A DNA stretch of 48,003 nt from an uncultured Ruminococcus sp. (lineage in GTDB: Bacteria; Bacillota; Clostridia; Lachnospirales; Lachnospiraceae): NCBI GenBank assembly GCA_946494335.1, contig CAMMBV010000026.1, positions 1 to 48,003 on the forward strand, written 5' to 3'. The position numbers and the translations under genes are program-made. Below, one piece after another: positions 35,253 through 44,475 of the stretch. The first letter of the stretch is position 1, and every line of letters starts with the position of its first letter. The notes beneath the pieces are model-generated. The model was given only the letters and a program-made list of their open reading frames with translations, was not told the origin of the DNA and ran no database searches.

Positions 35253-36277
35253 AAAAACAGGTACATGGAGGAGATGTTTACCGGCATCCAAAAGCGCTGG
35301 ACTTTTCCTCCAATATCAATCCCCTGGGGACTCCCAGGTCGGTGGTGGAAGCGGCGGCGGAAAGTCTGAACCGTCTGGCCAATTATCCGGATATTGAATA
35401 TACGGAACTGAAAAAAGCGCTGGCAATGTATGAGAACCAGCCGGAATCTTATATCATCTGCGGAAATGGAGCGGCGGATCTTATATTTTCTCTGGTCCTG
35501 GCGCTGCGTCCGGGAAAGGCTGTTATACCGGAACCCACCTTCGCGGAATACCGACAGGCGCTGGAGGCCGCAGCCTGTGAGATCGTTTCCTATCCTATGA
35601 AGGAACTGCGGCCGGGAGAGGATATTTTTTCTTTCCTGACGGAGGATATCGATATCCTGTTTTTGTGCAACCCCAATAATCCCACCGGCTTTCTTATTGA
35701 GCCCGGGCTTCTGAAAAAGATTCTGAAGCACTGTCAGGAAAACCATATTTTTCTGGTGGTGGACGAGTGTTTCCTGGATTTTGTGGACGAGGGGGAAGAG
35801 CATTCGCTGAAACCGCTGCTGAAAGAAGCCAGGAATCTTTTTCTTTTAAAAGCGTTTACCAAGCGGTATGCCATGGCGGGGATCCGTCTGGGATACGGCA
35901 TCTGCAGCAATGAGGAGCTGCTTACGGCCATGGGCCGCGTAACTCAGCCCTGGAATGTGTCAATTCCGGCTCAGGCGGCCGGTGTGGCGGCGCTGAAGGA
36001 AAGGGAGTATGTAAAGGAAGCCCAGGATCTGGTACGCCAGGAGCGGTTTTTTCTGAAAGATGAAATGAGCAGGCTGGGACTTCATGTATATGATTCTCAG
36101 GCCAATTACATATTCTTTCAGGGACCGGAAGATCTGTATGACCGGTGTCTGAAGGAAGGAGTTTTGATCCGGGACTGCAGTAATTATCCGGGTCTTGCAA
36201 AAGGCTATTTCAGAACGGCGGTGAGAAACCGCCGGGAAAATATACAATTGATCACAGTGCTGGAAAAGGTTCTGTGA
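35249..36277 (+). CDS. cobD: L-threonine-O-3-phosphate decarboxylase
   Basis: PLP enzyme that makes (R)-1-amino-2-propanol phosphate for CbiB. The 342-residue protein has the N-terminal LDFSSNINPLG, the LCNPNNPTG motif and the PLP lysine K205 in FTKRYAMAG. The ATG at 35249 follows AAGGAGG and overlaps the cbiB stop as ATGA. No threonine kinase for its substrate is visible in this window. Confidence 0.93.
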   Translation: MKKQVHGGDVYRHPKALDFSSNINPLGTPRSVVEAAAESLNRLANYPDIEYTELKKALAMYENQPESYIICGNGAADLIFSLVLALRPGKAVIPEPTFAEYRQALEAAACEIVSYPMKELRPGEDIFSFLTEDIDILFLCNPNNPTGFLIEPGLLKKILKHCQENHIFLVVDECFLDFVDEGEEHSLKPLLKEARNLFLLKAFTKRYAMAGIRLGYGICSNEELLTAMGRVTQPWNVSIPAQAAGVAALKEREYVKEAQDLVRQERFFLKDEMSRLGLHVYDSQANYIFFQGPEDLYDRCLKEGVLIRDCSNYPGLAKGYFRTAVRNRRENIQLITVLEKVL

Positions 36278-36293
36278 GTAAGGAGGACAAAGG

Positions 36294-37805
36294 ATGGCAA
36301 AAGCAATAATGGTGCAGGGTACCATGTCTAATGCGGGAAAGAGTCTGCTGACCGCGGGACTGTGCCGCATCTTCAAACAGGATGGATACCGGGTGGCTCC
36401 TTTTAAGTCTCAGAATATGGCCCTGAATTCTTTTATTACGGAAGAGGGGCTGGAGATGGGCCGGGCGCAGGTGATGCAGGCGGAGGCGGCCGGAATCAAA
36501 CCCAGTGTTCTGATGAATCCCATACTTTTAAAACCCACCAATGCAACGGGATCCCAGGTAATTGTAAACGGAGAGGTTCTTGGGAATATGAGCGCCCGGG
36601 AATATTTTGCCTATAAGCATAAACTGGTGCCTGAAATTATGGAAGCCTATTCCAGGCTGGACCGTGAAAATGATATTATTGTGATCGAAGGAGCGGGAAG
36701 CCCGGCTGAGATCAATCTGAAGGAAGAGGATATCGTCAATATGGGTATGGCCAGGATGGCGAAAGCGCCTGTCCTTCTGGTGGGAGATATCGATCGGGGA
36801 GGCGTTTTCGCCCAGCTGATCGGCACAGTTTCCCTGCTGGAGGAGGAAGAATGCCAAATGGTGAAAGGCCTGATTATCAACAAATTCCGCGGGGACAAGA
36901 CGATTCTGGATCCGGGAGTTTCCATGTTGGAAGAAAAAAGCGGCATTCCCGTGGTTGGCGTTGCTCCATATCTGTCCATTGAAGTGGAAGACGAGGACAG
37001 TCTGACGGAGCGTTTTGATAAGAAACAGGAGGTGGGGCAGATTGATATTGCGGTGATCCGCCTTCCGAGAATATCCAATTTTACGGATTTTAATCCTTTT
37101 GAAAGTATGGAGGGCGTTTCTCTGCGCTATGTCAGCCATCTTTCGGAGCTTAAAAATCCGGATATGATTATCCTGCCGGGAACGAAAAATACCATGGAAG
37201 ATCTGCTGTGGATGCGCCAGTCGGGCATGGAAAGCGCCGTTTTGAAAGCTGCTGCTGCCGGGACAGTGATCTTCGGGGTCTGCGGCGGATATCAGATGCT
37301 GGGAGAAACCTTAAGTGATCCTATGCACGTGGAGGCGGGAGGAACCATAAAAGGCATGGGCCTTTTGCCGATGGATACAGTATTTGAAGAAGAAAAGACA
37401 AGAACCCGCGTGAAAGGAGCGTTTCACAAAGTGTCGGGAGTTCTGGAAGGACTTTCCGGCGTGGAACTGGAGGGATACGAAATTCACATGGGTATCTCCC
37501 GTCTCAAGAAGGACGCTCTGGCTCTGACAGATATTGAAGATTTTGTCGGAGACGGACAGAAAAAGGCGGACGGCGCCCAGTACAATAATGTTTACGGCAC
37601 CTATGTTCACGGCGTTTTTGATAAAGAGGCGGTGGCCAAGGCAGTGGTGACAGCGCTGGGAAAAAGAAAAGGCATTGATACGGAGCAGATTACCGGTGTG
37701 GATTTCCAGGAATTTAAAGAAACCCAGTACGATATTCTGGCCAGTGAGCTTAGAAAACATCTGGATATGAAAAAAATCTATGAAATTTTGGAACAGGGAT
37801 TGTGA
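36294..37805 (+). CDS. cbiP: Cobyric acid synthase
   Basis: Amidates the b, d, e and g side chains of adenosylcobyrinic acid a,c-diamide using glutamine and ATP. The 503-residue protein has the N-terminal [15 protein letters not shown]-loop region, [10 protein letters not shown], and the C-terminal amidotransferase domain with nucleophile in GVCGGYQML and a [10 protein letters not shown] segment. AAGGAGG precedes the ATG. Confidence 0.95.
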   Translation: MAKAIMVQGTMSNAGKSLLTAGLCRIFKQDGYRVAPFKSQNMALNSFITEEGLEMGRAQVMQAEAAGIKPSVLMNPILLKPTNATGSQVIVNGEVLGNMSAREYFAYKHKLVPEIMEAYSRLDRENDIIVIEGAGSPAEINLKEEDIVNMGMARMAKAPVLLVGDIDRGGVFAQLIGTVSLLEEEECQMVKGLIINKFRGDKTILDPGVSMLEEKSGIPVVGVAPYLSIEVEDEDSLTERFDKKQEVGQIDIAVIRLPRISNFTDFNPFESMEGVSLRYVSHLSELKNPDMIILPGTKNTMEDLLWMRQSGMESAVLKAAAAGTVIFGVCGGYQMLGETLSDPMHVEAGGTIKGMGLLPMDTVFEEEKTRTRVKGAFHKVSGVLEGLSGVELEGYEIHMGISRLKKDALALTDIEDFVGDGQKKADGAQYNNVYGTYVHGVFDKEAVAKAVVTALGKRKGIDTEQITGVDFQEFKETQYDILASELRKHLDMKKIYEILEQGL

Positions 37806-37814
37806 GGAATGAAT

Positions 37815-38456
37815 ATGAAAATTGAGCTGGAAAATGTAAAACCAAGAGAGATTGAATCGCGCAGCTTTGAGATAATCACAGAAGAACTGGGGGACAGAGC
37901 CCTTCCTGAGGATCAGGAGCTGATTATCAAACGGTGTATTCATACCAGCGCGGATTTTGATTATGCAGATAATCTCTGTTTTTCGGAAGGTGCGGTCAAA
38001 AAGGCTATGGAGGCCATAAAAAAAGGCGCCTGCATCGTTACGGATACACAGATGGCAAAAGCCGGCATCAACAAAAGAGCGCTGGCGCGGTATGACGGAG
38101 AGGTTTTCTGCTTCATGTCGGATGAGGATGTGGCGGAAGCAGCCAGAAAAAACGGAACAACCCGGGCCACAGCCAGCATGGATAAAGCGGCTGCCATGGA
38201 CCGGCCTTTGATATTTGCCATTGGAAACGCTCCCACGGCACTGGTACGGCTTTATGAACTGATCCGGGAAGGAAAGATAAAACCGGAGCTGATTATCGGC
38301 GTGCCAGTAGGTTTTGTCAACGTGGTACAGTCAAAGGAACTTATTATGAAGACAGATATTCCTTACATTGTGGCCAGAGGAAGAAAGGGCGGAAGCAATA
38401 TTGCCGCGTGCATTGTCAATGCGCTGCTGTATAAGATTGATGACAAGAGGGATTAA
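37815..38456 (+). CDS. cbiC: Cobalt-precorrin-8 methylmutase
   Basis: Moves a methyl group from C11 to C12 to form cobyrinic acid. The 213 residues contain IKRCIHTSADFDYA with the catalytic-type histidine, DTQMAKAGI and AIGNAPTAL, and the GVPVGFVNVVQSKE segment. The ATG at 37815 is chosen over 37809 because GAGGA at 37804 would be only one base from the earlier start. Confidence 0.93.
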   Translation: MKIELENVKPREIESRSFEIITEELGDRALPEDQELIIKRCIHTSADFDYADNLCFSEGAVKKAMEAIKKGACIVTDTQMAKAGINKRALARYDGEVFCFMSDEDVAEAARKNGTTRATASMDKAAAMDRPLIFAIGNAPTALVRLYELIREGKIKPELIIGVPVGFVNVVQSKELIMKTDIPYIVARGRKGGSNIAACIVNALLYKIDDKRD

Positions 38457-38459
38457 AGG

Positions 38460-39320
38460 ATGAAATGTGACTGTCATATCCACATTTTCATGGATGGCCG
38501 AAATTACCGCAGCGCTCACGACCGCCATCTTGACGGAGTGGATGAGTCCTGTATCCGCAGTCATTTTGAGGAGTACAAAAAGCGTGGAATCACTTATGTC
38601 CGCGACGGTGGAGACCATCTTTTTGTGTCACTTAAGGCAAAGGAGCTGGCGGCGGAGTACGGCATCGTCTACCGGACGCCGGTTTTTGCCATCCATAAAA
38701 AAGGACATTACGGCAGTATTGTGGGAAGAGCCTTTGACAACATGAAGGAGTTTGCCGGTCTGGTAAAGGAAGTACGCCGCCTGGGCGGAGATTTTATCAA
38801 GATTATGACCACCGGCATTATGGATTTTCAGTGCGCGGGGACAATTACGGGTGAGAGGCTTGATTTTTCTGAGGTGAAAGAGATGGTGCACATCGCCCAT
38901 GAGGAAGGTTTTGCTGTGATGTCTCATACCAACGGGGCAGAGGGAGTCAGAGAGGCTGCTCTGGCCGGCGTGGATTCTGTGGAGCATGGAAACTATCAGG
39001 ATGAAGACAGTCTGCAGGCCTTAAAGGACAGCAAAGCGGTGTGGGTGCCTACGCTGGTTACGGTGAGAAATCTGCAAAAAAGCGGCAGATTTCCCCGACA
39101 GGAAATTGAAAAAATAATGGTTACTCAGAATCGGGCGGTAAAGAAAGCATATGAGATGGGGCTTTTCATGGCTTCCGGGACAGACGCAGGAGCTTACATG
39201 GTGTTTCACGGAGAATCGCTGAAACAGGAATGGGAAGCCTTTGAAGGAATACTGGAAGATAAAGAAGCGGCAGCAGAATGTCTGCACAGCGGAAATCGCG
39301 AGATTATAAAACGGTTTTAA
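38460..39320 (+). CDS. Amidohydrolase-family metal-dependent hydrolase at the end of the cobalamin operon
   Basis: A 286-residue member of the amidohydrolase (TIM-barrel) superfamily, with the expected metal and catalytic residues: H6 and H8 (CHIHIF), K114 (GDFIKIM), H156 (MSHTNG), H176 (VEHGNY) and D242 (SGTDAG). No signal peptide or membrane segment is seen. It starts 4 bases after cbiC, so it belongs to the riboswitch-controlled transcript. The substrate is unknown; a link to corrinoid side chains, lower-ligand bases or acetaldehyde-derived waste is only a guess. It is convergent with cbiK. Confidence 0.8.
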   Translation: MKCDCHIHIFMDGRNYRSAHDRHLDGVDESCIRSHFEEYKKRGITYVRDGGDHLFVSLKAKELAAEYGIVYRTPVFAIHKKGHYGSIVGRAFDNMKEFAGLVKEVRRLGGDFIKIMTTGIMDFQCAGTITGERLDFSEVKEMVHIAHEEGFAVMSHTNGAEGVREAALAGVDSVEHGNYQDEDSLQALKDSKAVWVPTLVTVRNLQKSGRFPRQEIEKIMVTQNRAVKKAYEMGLFMASGTDAGAYMVFHGESLKQEWEAFEGILEDKEAAAECLHSGNREIIKRF

Positions 39321-39323
39321 AAA

Positions 39324-39341
39324 GGGGCCATTAAAGGCCCC
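39324..39341 (-). terminator. Intrinsic terminator of cbiK
   Basis: A 6-bp GGGGCC/GGCCCC stem with a 6-base loop. Read on the minus strand it is followed by TTTTAAAAC, so it fits cbiK; on the plus strand no T tract follows, so the cobalamin operon may not be terminated efficiently here. Confidence 0.6.
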
Positions 39342-39351
39342 GGTAATTGAA

Positions 39352-40152
39352 TCAGGAAGCGGATGCGATGGCATCCTCTATATGATCAATGAATAATTGA
39401 CGGATTTCCGGATATTCGCCAAGTCCCTTTAACATACACTGGACGGAAAAACCGGCCTGTTCAAACTGAACTTTCCAGGATTCTTCCTCATCGCCCGCCA
39501 TATCGTTGGTGGCGTGATCGCCTGCCACAATCATGAAGGGAGCCAGCAGTACGTTACAGACGCCTGTCTTTTTCACAGCTTTTAAGAGGGAATCCATGGT
39601 GGGATAGGCTTCCACCGTCCCCAGAAAGATGTTGGAGTAGCCTTCATCCTGGAATTTAAAATTCAAAGCCGCGTAAATAGAATTGGCGAAATGGGTGGTG
39701 CCGTGTCCCATCAGAACCAGAGCGGTCTGACTGTTCAGAAGAGGAGCGAACTGGGAGGCGACGGCATGAACGACCCTGTGATTGTCCTCTTCCGTGGTCA
39801 AAAGCGGATTGCCGAAGGTGATGGACTGGAAAAGATCCTGATAGTAAAGGGCGTCTTCTTTCATGAGATCATTTTCGATGCCGTTGATGACATGGGTTGG
39901 CTGAATGATCACATCGGTGATGCCGTCCGCGTGCATCTGTTCCATGGCTTCCCGGACATTGGGAATTTTAATGTTGTCCCGTTTCAGAAGCTTGGCCATG
40001 ATCATTTTGCTGGTCCAGGCGCGGTAGTGATGATAGCCGGGATAAGCATTTTTTACAGCTGCTTCGATGGCGTCTATGTTTTTTTCTCTTGTCTTGGCAA
40101 AGCTGGTTCCGAAACTGACAACCAGGATTGCTTTTTTGGATGCGTCCGTCAT
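39352..40152 (-). CDS. cbiK: Sirohydrochlorin cobaltochelatase
   Basis: Inserts Co2+ into sirohydrochlorin, the entry step of the anaerobic corrin pathway. The 266 residues have SFGTSFAKTRE at the N-terminus, H150 in LVLMGHGTT, H213 in GDHATNDMAGDEEESWK (family signature) and the expected length without a signal peptide, so it should be cytoplasmic. The ATG at 40152 is preferred over an upstream in-frame ATG at 40203 because AGGAGG lies 10 bases before it. It is transcribed divergently from hemA and has its own promoter. Confidence 0.93.
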   Translation of the reverse strand: MTDASKKAILVVSFGTSFAKTREKNIDAIEAAVKNAYPGYHHYRAWTSKMIMAKLLKRDNIKIPNVREAMEQMHADGITDVIIQPTHVINGIENDLMKEDALYYQDLFQSITFGNPLLTTEEDNHRVVHAVASQFAPLLNSQTALVLMGHGTTHFANSIYAALNFKFQDEGYSNIFLGTVEAYPTMDSLLKAVKKTGVCNVLLAPFMIVAGDHATNDMAGDEEESWKVQFEQAGFSVQCMLKGLGEYPEIRQLFIDHIEDAIASAS

Positions 40153-40199
40153 AGGGCGTGTTCCTCCTGTGTTTAAATATTTTCTTTTTACATGAAAAT

Positions 40200-40239
40200 G
40201 CACCTGATCTGCGGAAAATATTTTTACACAGACAGGTGC
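40200..40239 (-). other. Hairpin in the cbiK 5' leader
   Basis: GCACCTG at 40200-40206 pairs with CAGGTGC at 40233-40239, extended by TCTG/CAGA after a bulge, giving 11 pairs; the loop contains an AT palindrome. It lies between the cbiK promoter and the cbiK ribosome binding site. It does not resemble the cobalamin aptamer. No poly-U tract is evident, so its role is unclear. Confidence 0.5.
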
Positions 40240-40257
40240 GAAGCTGCAGATGAATAA

Positions 40258-40286
40258 ATTTTATCGCTTATAAATTTGTATGTCAA
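40258..40286 (-). promoter_or_regulatory. Sigma-A promoter of cbiK
   Basis: Read on the minus strand, TTGACA (plus-strand 40281-40286) and TAAAAT (40258-40263) are 17 bases apart. It points toward cbiK and gives an untranslated leader of about 100 bases. Confidence 0.75.
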
Positions 40287-40304
40287 ATATATTTTAATTG
40301 GTTT

Positions 40305-40332
40305 TTGTATTTTAACAAGGATGTGCTATGAT
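40305..40332 (+). promoter_or_regulatory. Probable promoter of the hem operon
   Basis: TTGTAT (40305-40310) and TATGAT (40327-40332) are 16 bases apart, with a TGC extended -10 element directly before TATGAT. It lies about 30 bases upstream of the hemA start, leaving no room for a riboswitch. Confidence 0.6.
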
Positions 40333-40361
40333 GGTAGCAGAAATTTACGGAGGAACAAAGG

Positions 40362-41594
40362 ATGAGTATTTGTATGCTGGGCATTGATCATAATAAAGCT
40401 TCAGTTGACGTGAGGGCATTGTTTTCATTCACGAAAAAAAATGCCGCCGCTGCCATGGAGCAGTTAAAAAAGTCGAAAGGGATACTGGGCTGTATTATTT
40501 TATCCACCTGCAACAGGATGGAAATATGGGTCAGCACGGAAGAGGACTGGGAAGGATCTCTGATTGAAGAGCTCTGCAGGATAAAGGAAGTGGATCCCAC
40601 ACAGTTTGGACAGTATTTTGTCAGCAGAGAAAATGAAGAGGCGGTTAATCATCTGTTTCATCTGACCTGCGGCCTGAAATCGCAGATCCTGGGTGAGGAT
40701 CAGATTATCACGCAGGTAAAGGACGCTCTTTCCCTGGCAAGGGAAAACTACGTGACGGACAGCGTGCTGGAGGTACTGTTTCGGATGGCGGTCACAGCGG
40801 CCAAAAAGGTGAAGACGGACGTGACGTTTTCACGGGCAAATGTGACGGCTATGGACCGTGCGGTATCCATGCTGAAGGAACAGGGTTTTTCCATGAAGGG
40901 GAAAAACTGTATGGTGATCGGAAACGGGGAGATGGGAAAACTTGCGGCACAGACCATGCAGAAGGCAGGAGCAGGCGTGACCGTTACCGTGCGTCAGTAC
41001 AGAAGCGGTATGGTGACGATTCCAAAAGGATGCGCACGGATCAATTACGGAGAGCGGATGGAGCTGCTTCCTGCATGTGACGTTGTGGTGAGCGCCACGG
41101 CGAGTCCTAATTATACACTGACGAAAGAACTGATGGATGATGTGAATATAACCCATCCGGTGATTTTGATTGACCTTGCGGTGCCAAGGGACATTGATCC
41201 GGAAATCCGCAAAATAGATGGGATCACTTTGTATGATATTGATGATTTCCAGATCACGGCGGTGGGAGATTACCTGAAGGATTCACTGGAGCAGGCGGAA
41301 GCCATTCTCCAGGAAAAAGAAGATGAGTTTTATGAATGGTACGACGGGAGAGACCTGATACCGCGTATTCAGGAGATTAAAGCGGATGCGGTGACGGATC
41401 TGGATCTTAGAATTCACAAAATTCTGGGAAAACTGCCGCTGGAGGACAAAGAGCGGGAGGAACTGCGTAAATCCATTGAAAGTGCAGCCGGTAAAGTAGT
41501 AAACAAAATGATATTCGGTCTGAGAGATTCTCTGGAGAAAGACATGTTCCTGGCCTGTGTGGAAGGGTTGGAGAAATTATATGAAGAAGGATGA
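40362..41594 (+). CDS. hemA: Glutamyl-tRNA reductase
   Basis: Reduces glutamyl-tRNA(Glu) to glutamate-1-semialdehyde, the first step of tetrapyrrole synthesis by the C5 route. The 410-residue protein has the catalytic cysteine C50 in LSTCNRMEIW, the GLKSQILGEDQI segment, an NADPH domain with VIGNGEMGKLAA and the C-terminal dimerisation region. ACGGAGG precedes the ATG. Its 3' end overlaps the next gene by 14 bases. Confidence 0.95.
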   Translation: MSICMLGIDHNKASVDVRALFSFTKKNAAAAMEQLKKSKGILGCIILSTCNRMEIWVSTEEDWEGSLIEELCRIKEVDPTQFGQYFVSRENEEAVNHLFHLTCGLKSQILGEDQIITQVKDALSLARENYVTDSVLEVLFRMAVTAAKKVKTDVTFSRANVTAMDRAVSMLKEQGFSMKGKNCMVIGNGEMGKLAAQTMQKAGAGVTVTVRQYRSGMVTIPKGCARINYGERMELLPACDVVVSATASPNYTLTKELMDDVNITHPVILIDLAVPRDIDPEIRKIDGITLYDIDDFQITAVGDYLKDSLEQAEAILQEKEDEFYEWYDGRDLIPRIQEIKADAVTDLDLRIHKILGKLPLEDKEREELRKSIESAAGKVVNKMIFGLRDSLEKDMFLACVEGLEKLYEEG

Positions 41595-42054
41595 TTATGG
41601 ACTGTTTCCCATGTTTGTGGATATTTCAGAAAAAAAAGCGGTGGTGATCGGCGCGGGAAAAATCGCTTCGCGCAGAATCCGGACGCTGTCGGAATTTACT
41701 GCGAATATTACCGTTGTGGCGGACAGAGTCGATGAAACTGTAAGAAAAATGGCAGCAGAGGGAATTCTGACGCTGCATGAGAGAGCATACCGAAGAGAAG
41801 ATCTGTACGGAGCGGATATAGTGATTGCGGGGACGGATGATAAGAATCTGAACAGCGAAATATACAGTGTCTGTAAATGTCTTGGAATTCTTGTAAATGT
41901 AATCAGCGACCGGAAAAAATGTGATTTTCATTTTCCGGGCGTTGTAAAAAGAGAAAATCTGGTGATCGGCGTCAATGCCGGCGGCCGAGATCACCGGCTG
42001 GCCAGGGAAACACGGGAACGTATTGAAGAAATGATGGGAGGTCAGGAAGAATGA
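41581..42054 (+). CDS. Precorrin-2 dehydrogenase (siroheme synthase N-terminal type)
   Basis: NAD-dependent oxidation of precorrin-2 to sirohydrochlorin, the substrate of CbiK. The 157-residue protein carries the Rossmann motif VIGAGKIASRR and an AGTDDKNLN segment with the conserved aspartate region, and a DRKKCDFHFPG segment. It corresponds to the N-terminal half of CysG or to Met8p/SirC, without the methyltransferase, which is in cobA-hemD. The ATG at 41581 has GGAG seven bases upstream. Confidence 0.88.
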   Translation: MKKDDYGLFPMFVDISEKKAVVIGAGKIASRRIRTLSEFTANITVVADRVDETVRKMAAEGILTLHERAYRREDLYGADIVIAGTDDKNLNSEIYSVCKCLGILVNVISDRKKCDFHFPGVVKRENLVIGVNAGGRDHRLARETRERIEEMMGGQEE

Positions 42055-42947
42055 ACAAACCTGCAAAGTTCTGCATCGGCAGCAGAGAAAGTAAACTGGC
42101 GGTGATTCAAAGTGAGATGGTGATGGACTATATCAGAAAGGTTTCACCGGAAACGGATGTGTCACTGCTTACCATGAAGACTACGGGAGATATTATTCTG
42201 GACCGTACACTGGATAAAGTGGGAGGTAAGGGACTGTTTGTCAAAGAGCTGGACAAAGCATTGATGGAGGGCAGAAGCGATCTGTCTGTGCACAGTCTGA
42301 AAGATATGCCCATGGAGACGGCCGAGGAGCTTCCCATCGTGGGATTTTCCAAAAGAGAAGACCCAAGGGACGTGCTGGTTTTGCCGGAAGGGGCAAAGGA
42401 GATTGATTTTGAAAAGCCCATTGGCTGTTCCAGTCTGCGCCGGACCCTGCAGTTAAAAGATCTGTTTCCGCAGGCGGAATTTAAAAGTGTCCGGGGAAAT
42501 GTACTGACCCGGCTTCGAAAGCTGGATGAGGGACAGTACGGCGCGCTGGTGCTGGCGGCGGCGGGACTGAAGCGTCTTGGACTTGCAAACCGGATCAGCC
42601 GGTATTTTGAACCGGAGGAGATTATCCCTTCTGCGGGCCAGGGGATTCTGGCTCTTCAGGGGCGGAAAGGCACAGATTATGGCTTCCTTTCCGGGTTTGC
42701 AGATGAGGAGGCCACCTTCGCGGCTCTGGCGGAACGGTCATTTGTCCGTTATCTGGACGGAGGCTGCTCTTCTCCGGTGGCGGCCCACGGTAGAGTAAAG
42801 GATGGCAGGATAACGCTGCTGGGCCTTTATTACAGCGAGACAAAGGATACATATATCAGAGGCAGCAAAGAAGGACCGGTGACGGAGGCGGAGAAACTGG
42901 GCGCTGAACTTGCCGAAGAGTTAAAGAACAGACTGGAAGGGGAATGA
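42051..42947 (+). CDS. hemC: Porphobilinogen deaminase (hydroxymethylbilane synthase)
   Basis: Polymerises four porphobilinogens to hydroxymethylbilane. The 298 residues have the RESKLAVIQSE start, HSLKDMPM, the arginine-rich SLRRTLQL segment and C239 in LDGGCSSPVA, the attachment site of the dipyrromethane cofactor. ATGA overlaps link it with both neighbours. Confidence 0.95.
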   Translation: MNKPAKFCIGSRESKLAVIQSEMVMDYIRKVSPETDVSLLTMKTTGDIILDRTLDKVGGKGLFVKELDKALMEGRSDLSVHSLKDMPMETAEELPIVGFSKREDPRDVLVLPEGAKEIDFEKPIGCSSLRRTLQLKDLFPQAEFKSVRGNVLTRLRKLDEGQYGALVLAAAGLKRLGLANRISRYFEPEEIIPSAGQGILALQGRKGTDYGFLSGFADEEATFAALAERSFVRYLDGGCSSPVAAHGRVKDGRITLLGLYYSETKDTYIRGSKEGPVTEAEKLGAELAEELKNRLEGE

Positions 42948-44455
42948 TGATGGAGAAAGGAAAAGTATGGCTGGTTGGAGCCGGCCCCGGAGATATCGGA
43001 TTATTTACGCTGAAAGGAAAAGAGGTTCTTTCAAAGGCTGAAGTAGTGGTGTACGACAGTCTGGTGGGCGACGGTGTGCTGGCCATGATTCCAAGGAGCG
43101 CCAGAACCATCGATGTGGGAAAGAGGGCCGGAAATCACACCATGCCCCAGGAGCAGATTAATCAGGTGCTCCTTGAGGAGGCAAAAAAAGGATACCGGGT
43201 AGTGCGTTTAAAAGGCGGCGATCCTTTCCTGTTTGGAAGAGGGGGAGAGGAGCTGGAGCTTCTTTCCGACAATCAGATTCCCTATGAGGTGGTGCCGGGG
43301 GTGACCTCCCCCATGGCGGTGCCGGCGTACAACGGAATTCCCGTTACCCATCGGGATTTTTGCTCTTCCGTGCATATCATTACAGGGCATAAAAGAGCCG
43401 GAAAAGAATACGATATTAATTTTAAGGCGCTGGTAGACACAAAAGGAACTCTGGTATTTCTCATGGGGGTAACGGCTCTTCCCGATATCTGCCGTCATCT
43501 TCTGGAAGCCGGAATGGATCCTGATATGCCGGCGGCTGTACTGCAGAAAGGAACGACGGCGGGACAAAAAAGGATTGTGGCCACTGTCGCCACACTGGAA
43601 GAAGAGGTGAAAAGACAGGGCGTCATAACGCCTGCCATCATCGTGGTGGGACAGGTCTGCTCACTGGCACAGCGTTTTGAATGGGCGGAAAAGCTGCCCT
43701 TATTCGGAAAGAAAATCGTGGTGACGCGGCCCAAAGGACTCATATCCAAAATGGCGGCAAAGCTGCGGGTGCAGGGAGCGGAAGTGCTGGAGCTGCCGGC
43801 CATTGAAACCGAAGCCATAAAGGACAATGAAAAGCTTGCAAAGGCCCTGGAACATCTGAAAGACTATCAGTGGCTGGCATTTACCAGCCCCACGGGCGTA
43901 AAGGTGTTTTTCGATGAAATGATCCGTCTGGGAAAAGACCTGCGCAGTCTGGGACAGATAAAAATTGCGGCCATCGGAGAGGGTACGAAAAAGGCGTTAA
44001 AAGAGAGGGGCCTGATAGCGGATCTGATTCCCCAGGTATATGACGGGGCGTCTCTGGGCGCCGAGCTTGCAAAAACCTGCGAAGAAAATGACAGAATCCT
44101 GATTCCCAGGGCGTCTCTTGGAAATCAGGAGATCATGGATGTTCTGGCAAAGCGTCCTGATCTTAAAGCGGATGATATTCCCACCTACGATACGAATTAT
44201 GTATCATGGAATGTGATCGATGAGGAAGCGGAATTTGAAAAGGGAGAGATTGACTGTGTGGTATTCACCAGCGCTTCCACGGTAAAAGGATTTGTGGAGG
44301 CCACGAAAGGACTTGACTATTCCAAGGTGACGGCGGCATGTATCGGAAAGCAGACGAAAGCCGCAGCGGACCAGTATAACATGAAAACGCATATGGCGAA
44401 GAAAGCAGCCATCGACAGTGTGGTTGATCTGGTTATTGAACTGTGCAATCATTGA
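42944..44455 (+). CDS. cobA-hemD: Fusion of uroporphyrinogen-III C-methyltransferase and uroporphyrinogen-III synthase
   Basis: A 503-residue bifunctional protein. Residues 1 to about 245 are the SAM-dependent methyltransferase that makes precorrin-2 ([31 protein letters not shown]); about 250-503 are HemD, which cyclises hydroxymethylbilane ([27 protein letters not shown]). The fusion directs uroporphyrinogen III to siroheme/corrin and is common in Clostridia. Three consecutive ATGs occur at 42944; the first overlaps the hemC stop. Confidence 0.94.
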   Translation: MMMEKGKVWLVGAGPGDIGLFTLKGKEVLSKAEVVVYDSLVGDGVLAMIPRSARTIDVGKRAGNHTMPQEQINQVLLEEAKKGYRVVRLKGGDPFLFGRGGEELELLSDNQIPYEVVPGVTSPMAVPAYNGIPVTHRDFCSSVHIITGHKRAGKEYDINFKALVDTKGTLVFLMGVTALPDICRHLLEAGMDPDMPAAVLQKGTTAGQKRIVATVATLEEEVKRQGVITPAIIVVGQVCSLAQRFEWAEKLPLFGKKIVVTRPKGLISKMAAKLRVQGAEVLELPAIETEAIKDNEKLAKALEHLKDYQWLAFTSPTGVKVFFDEMIRLGKDLRSLGQIKIAAIGEGTKKALKERGLIADLIPQVYDGASLGAELAKTCEENDRILIPRASLGNQEIMDVLAKRPDLKADDIPTYDTNYVSWNVIDEEAEFEKGEIDCVVFTSASTVKGFVEATKGLDYSKVTAACIGKQTKAAADQYNMKTHMAKKAAIDSVVDLVIELCNH

Positions 44456-44475
44456 TGAAAAGGAGGAAACAGAAC

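Noticed and set aside
40153-40361. Cobalamin riboswitch between cbiK and hemA
   Set aside because: No B12-box or core aptamer segments were found on either strand; the hemA leader is too short to hold one.
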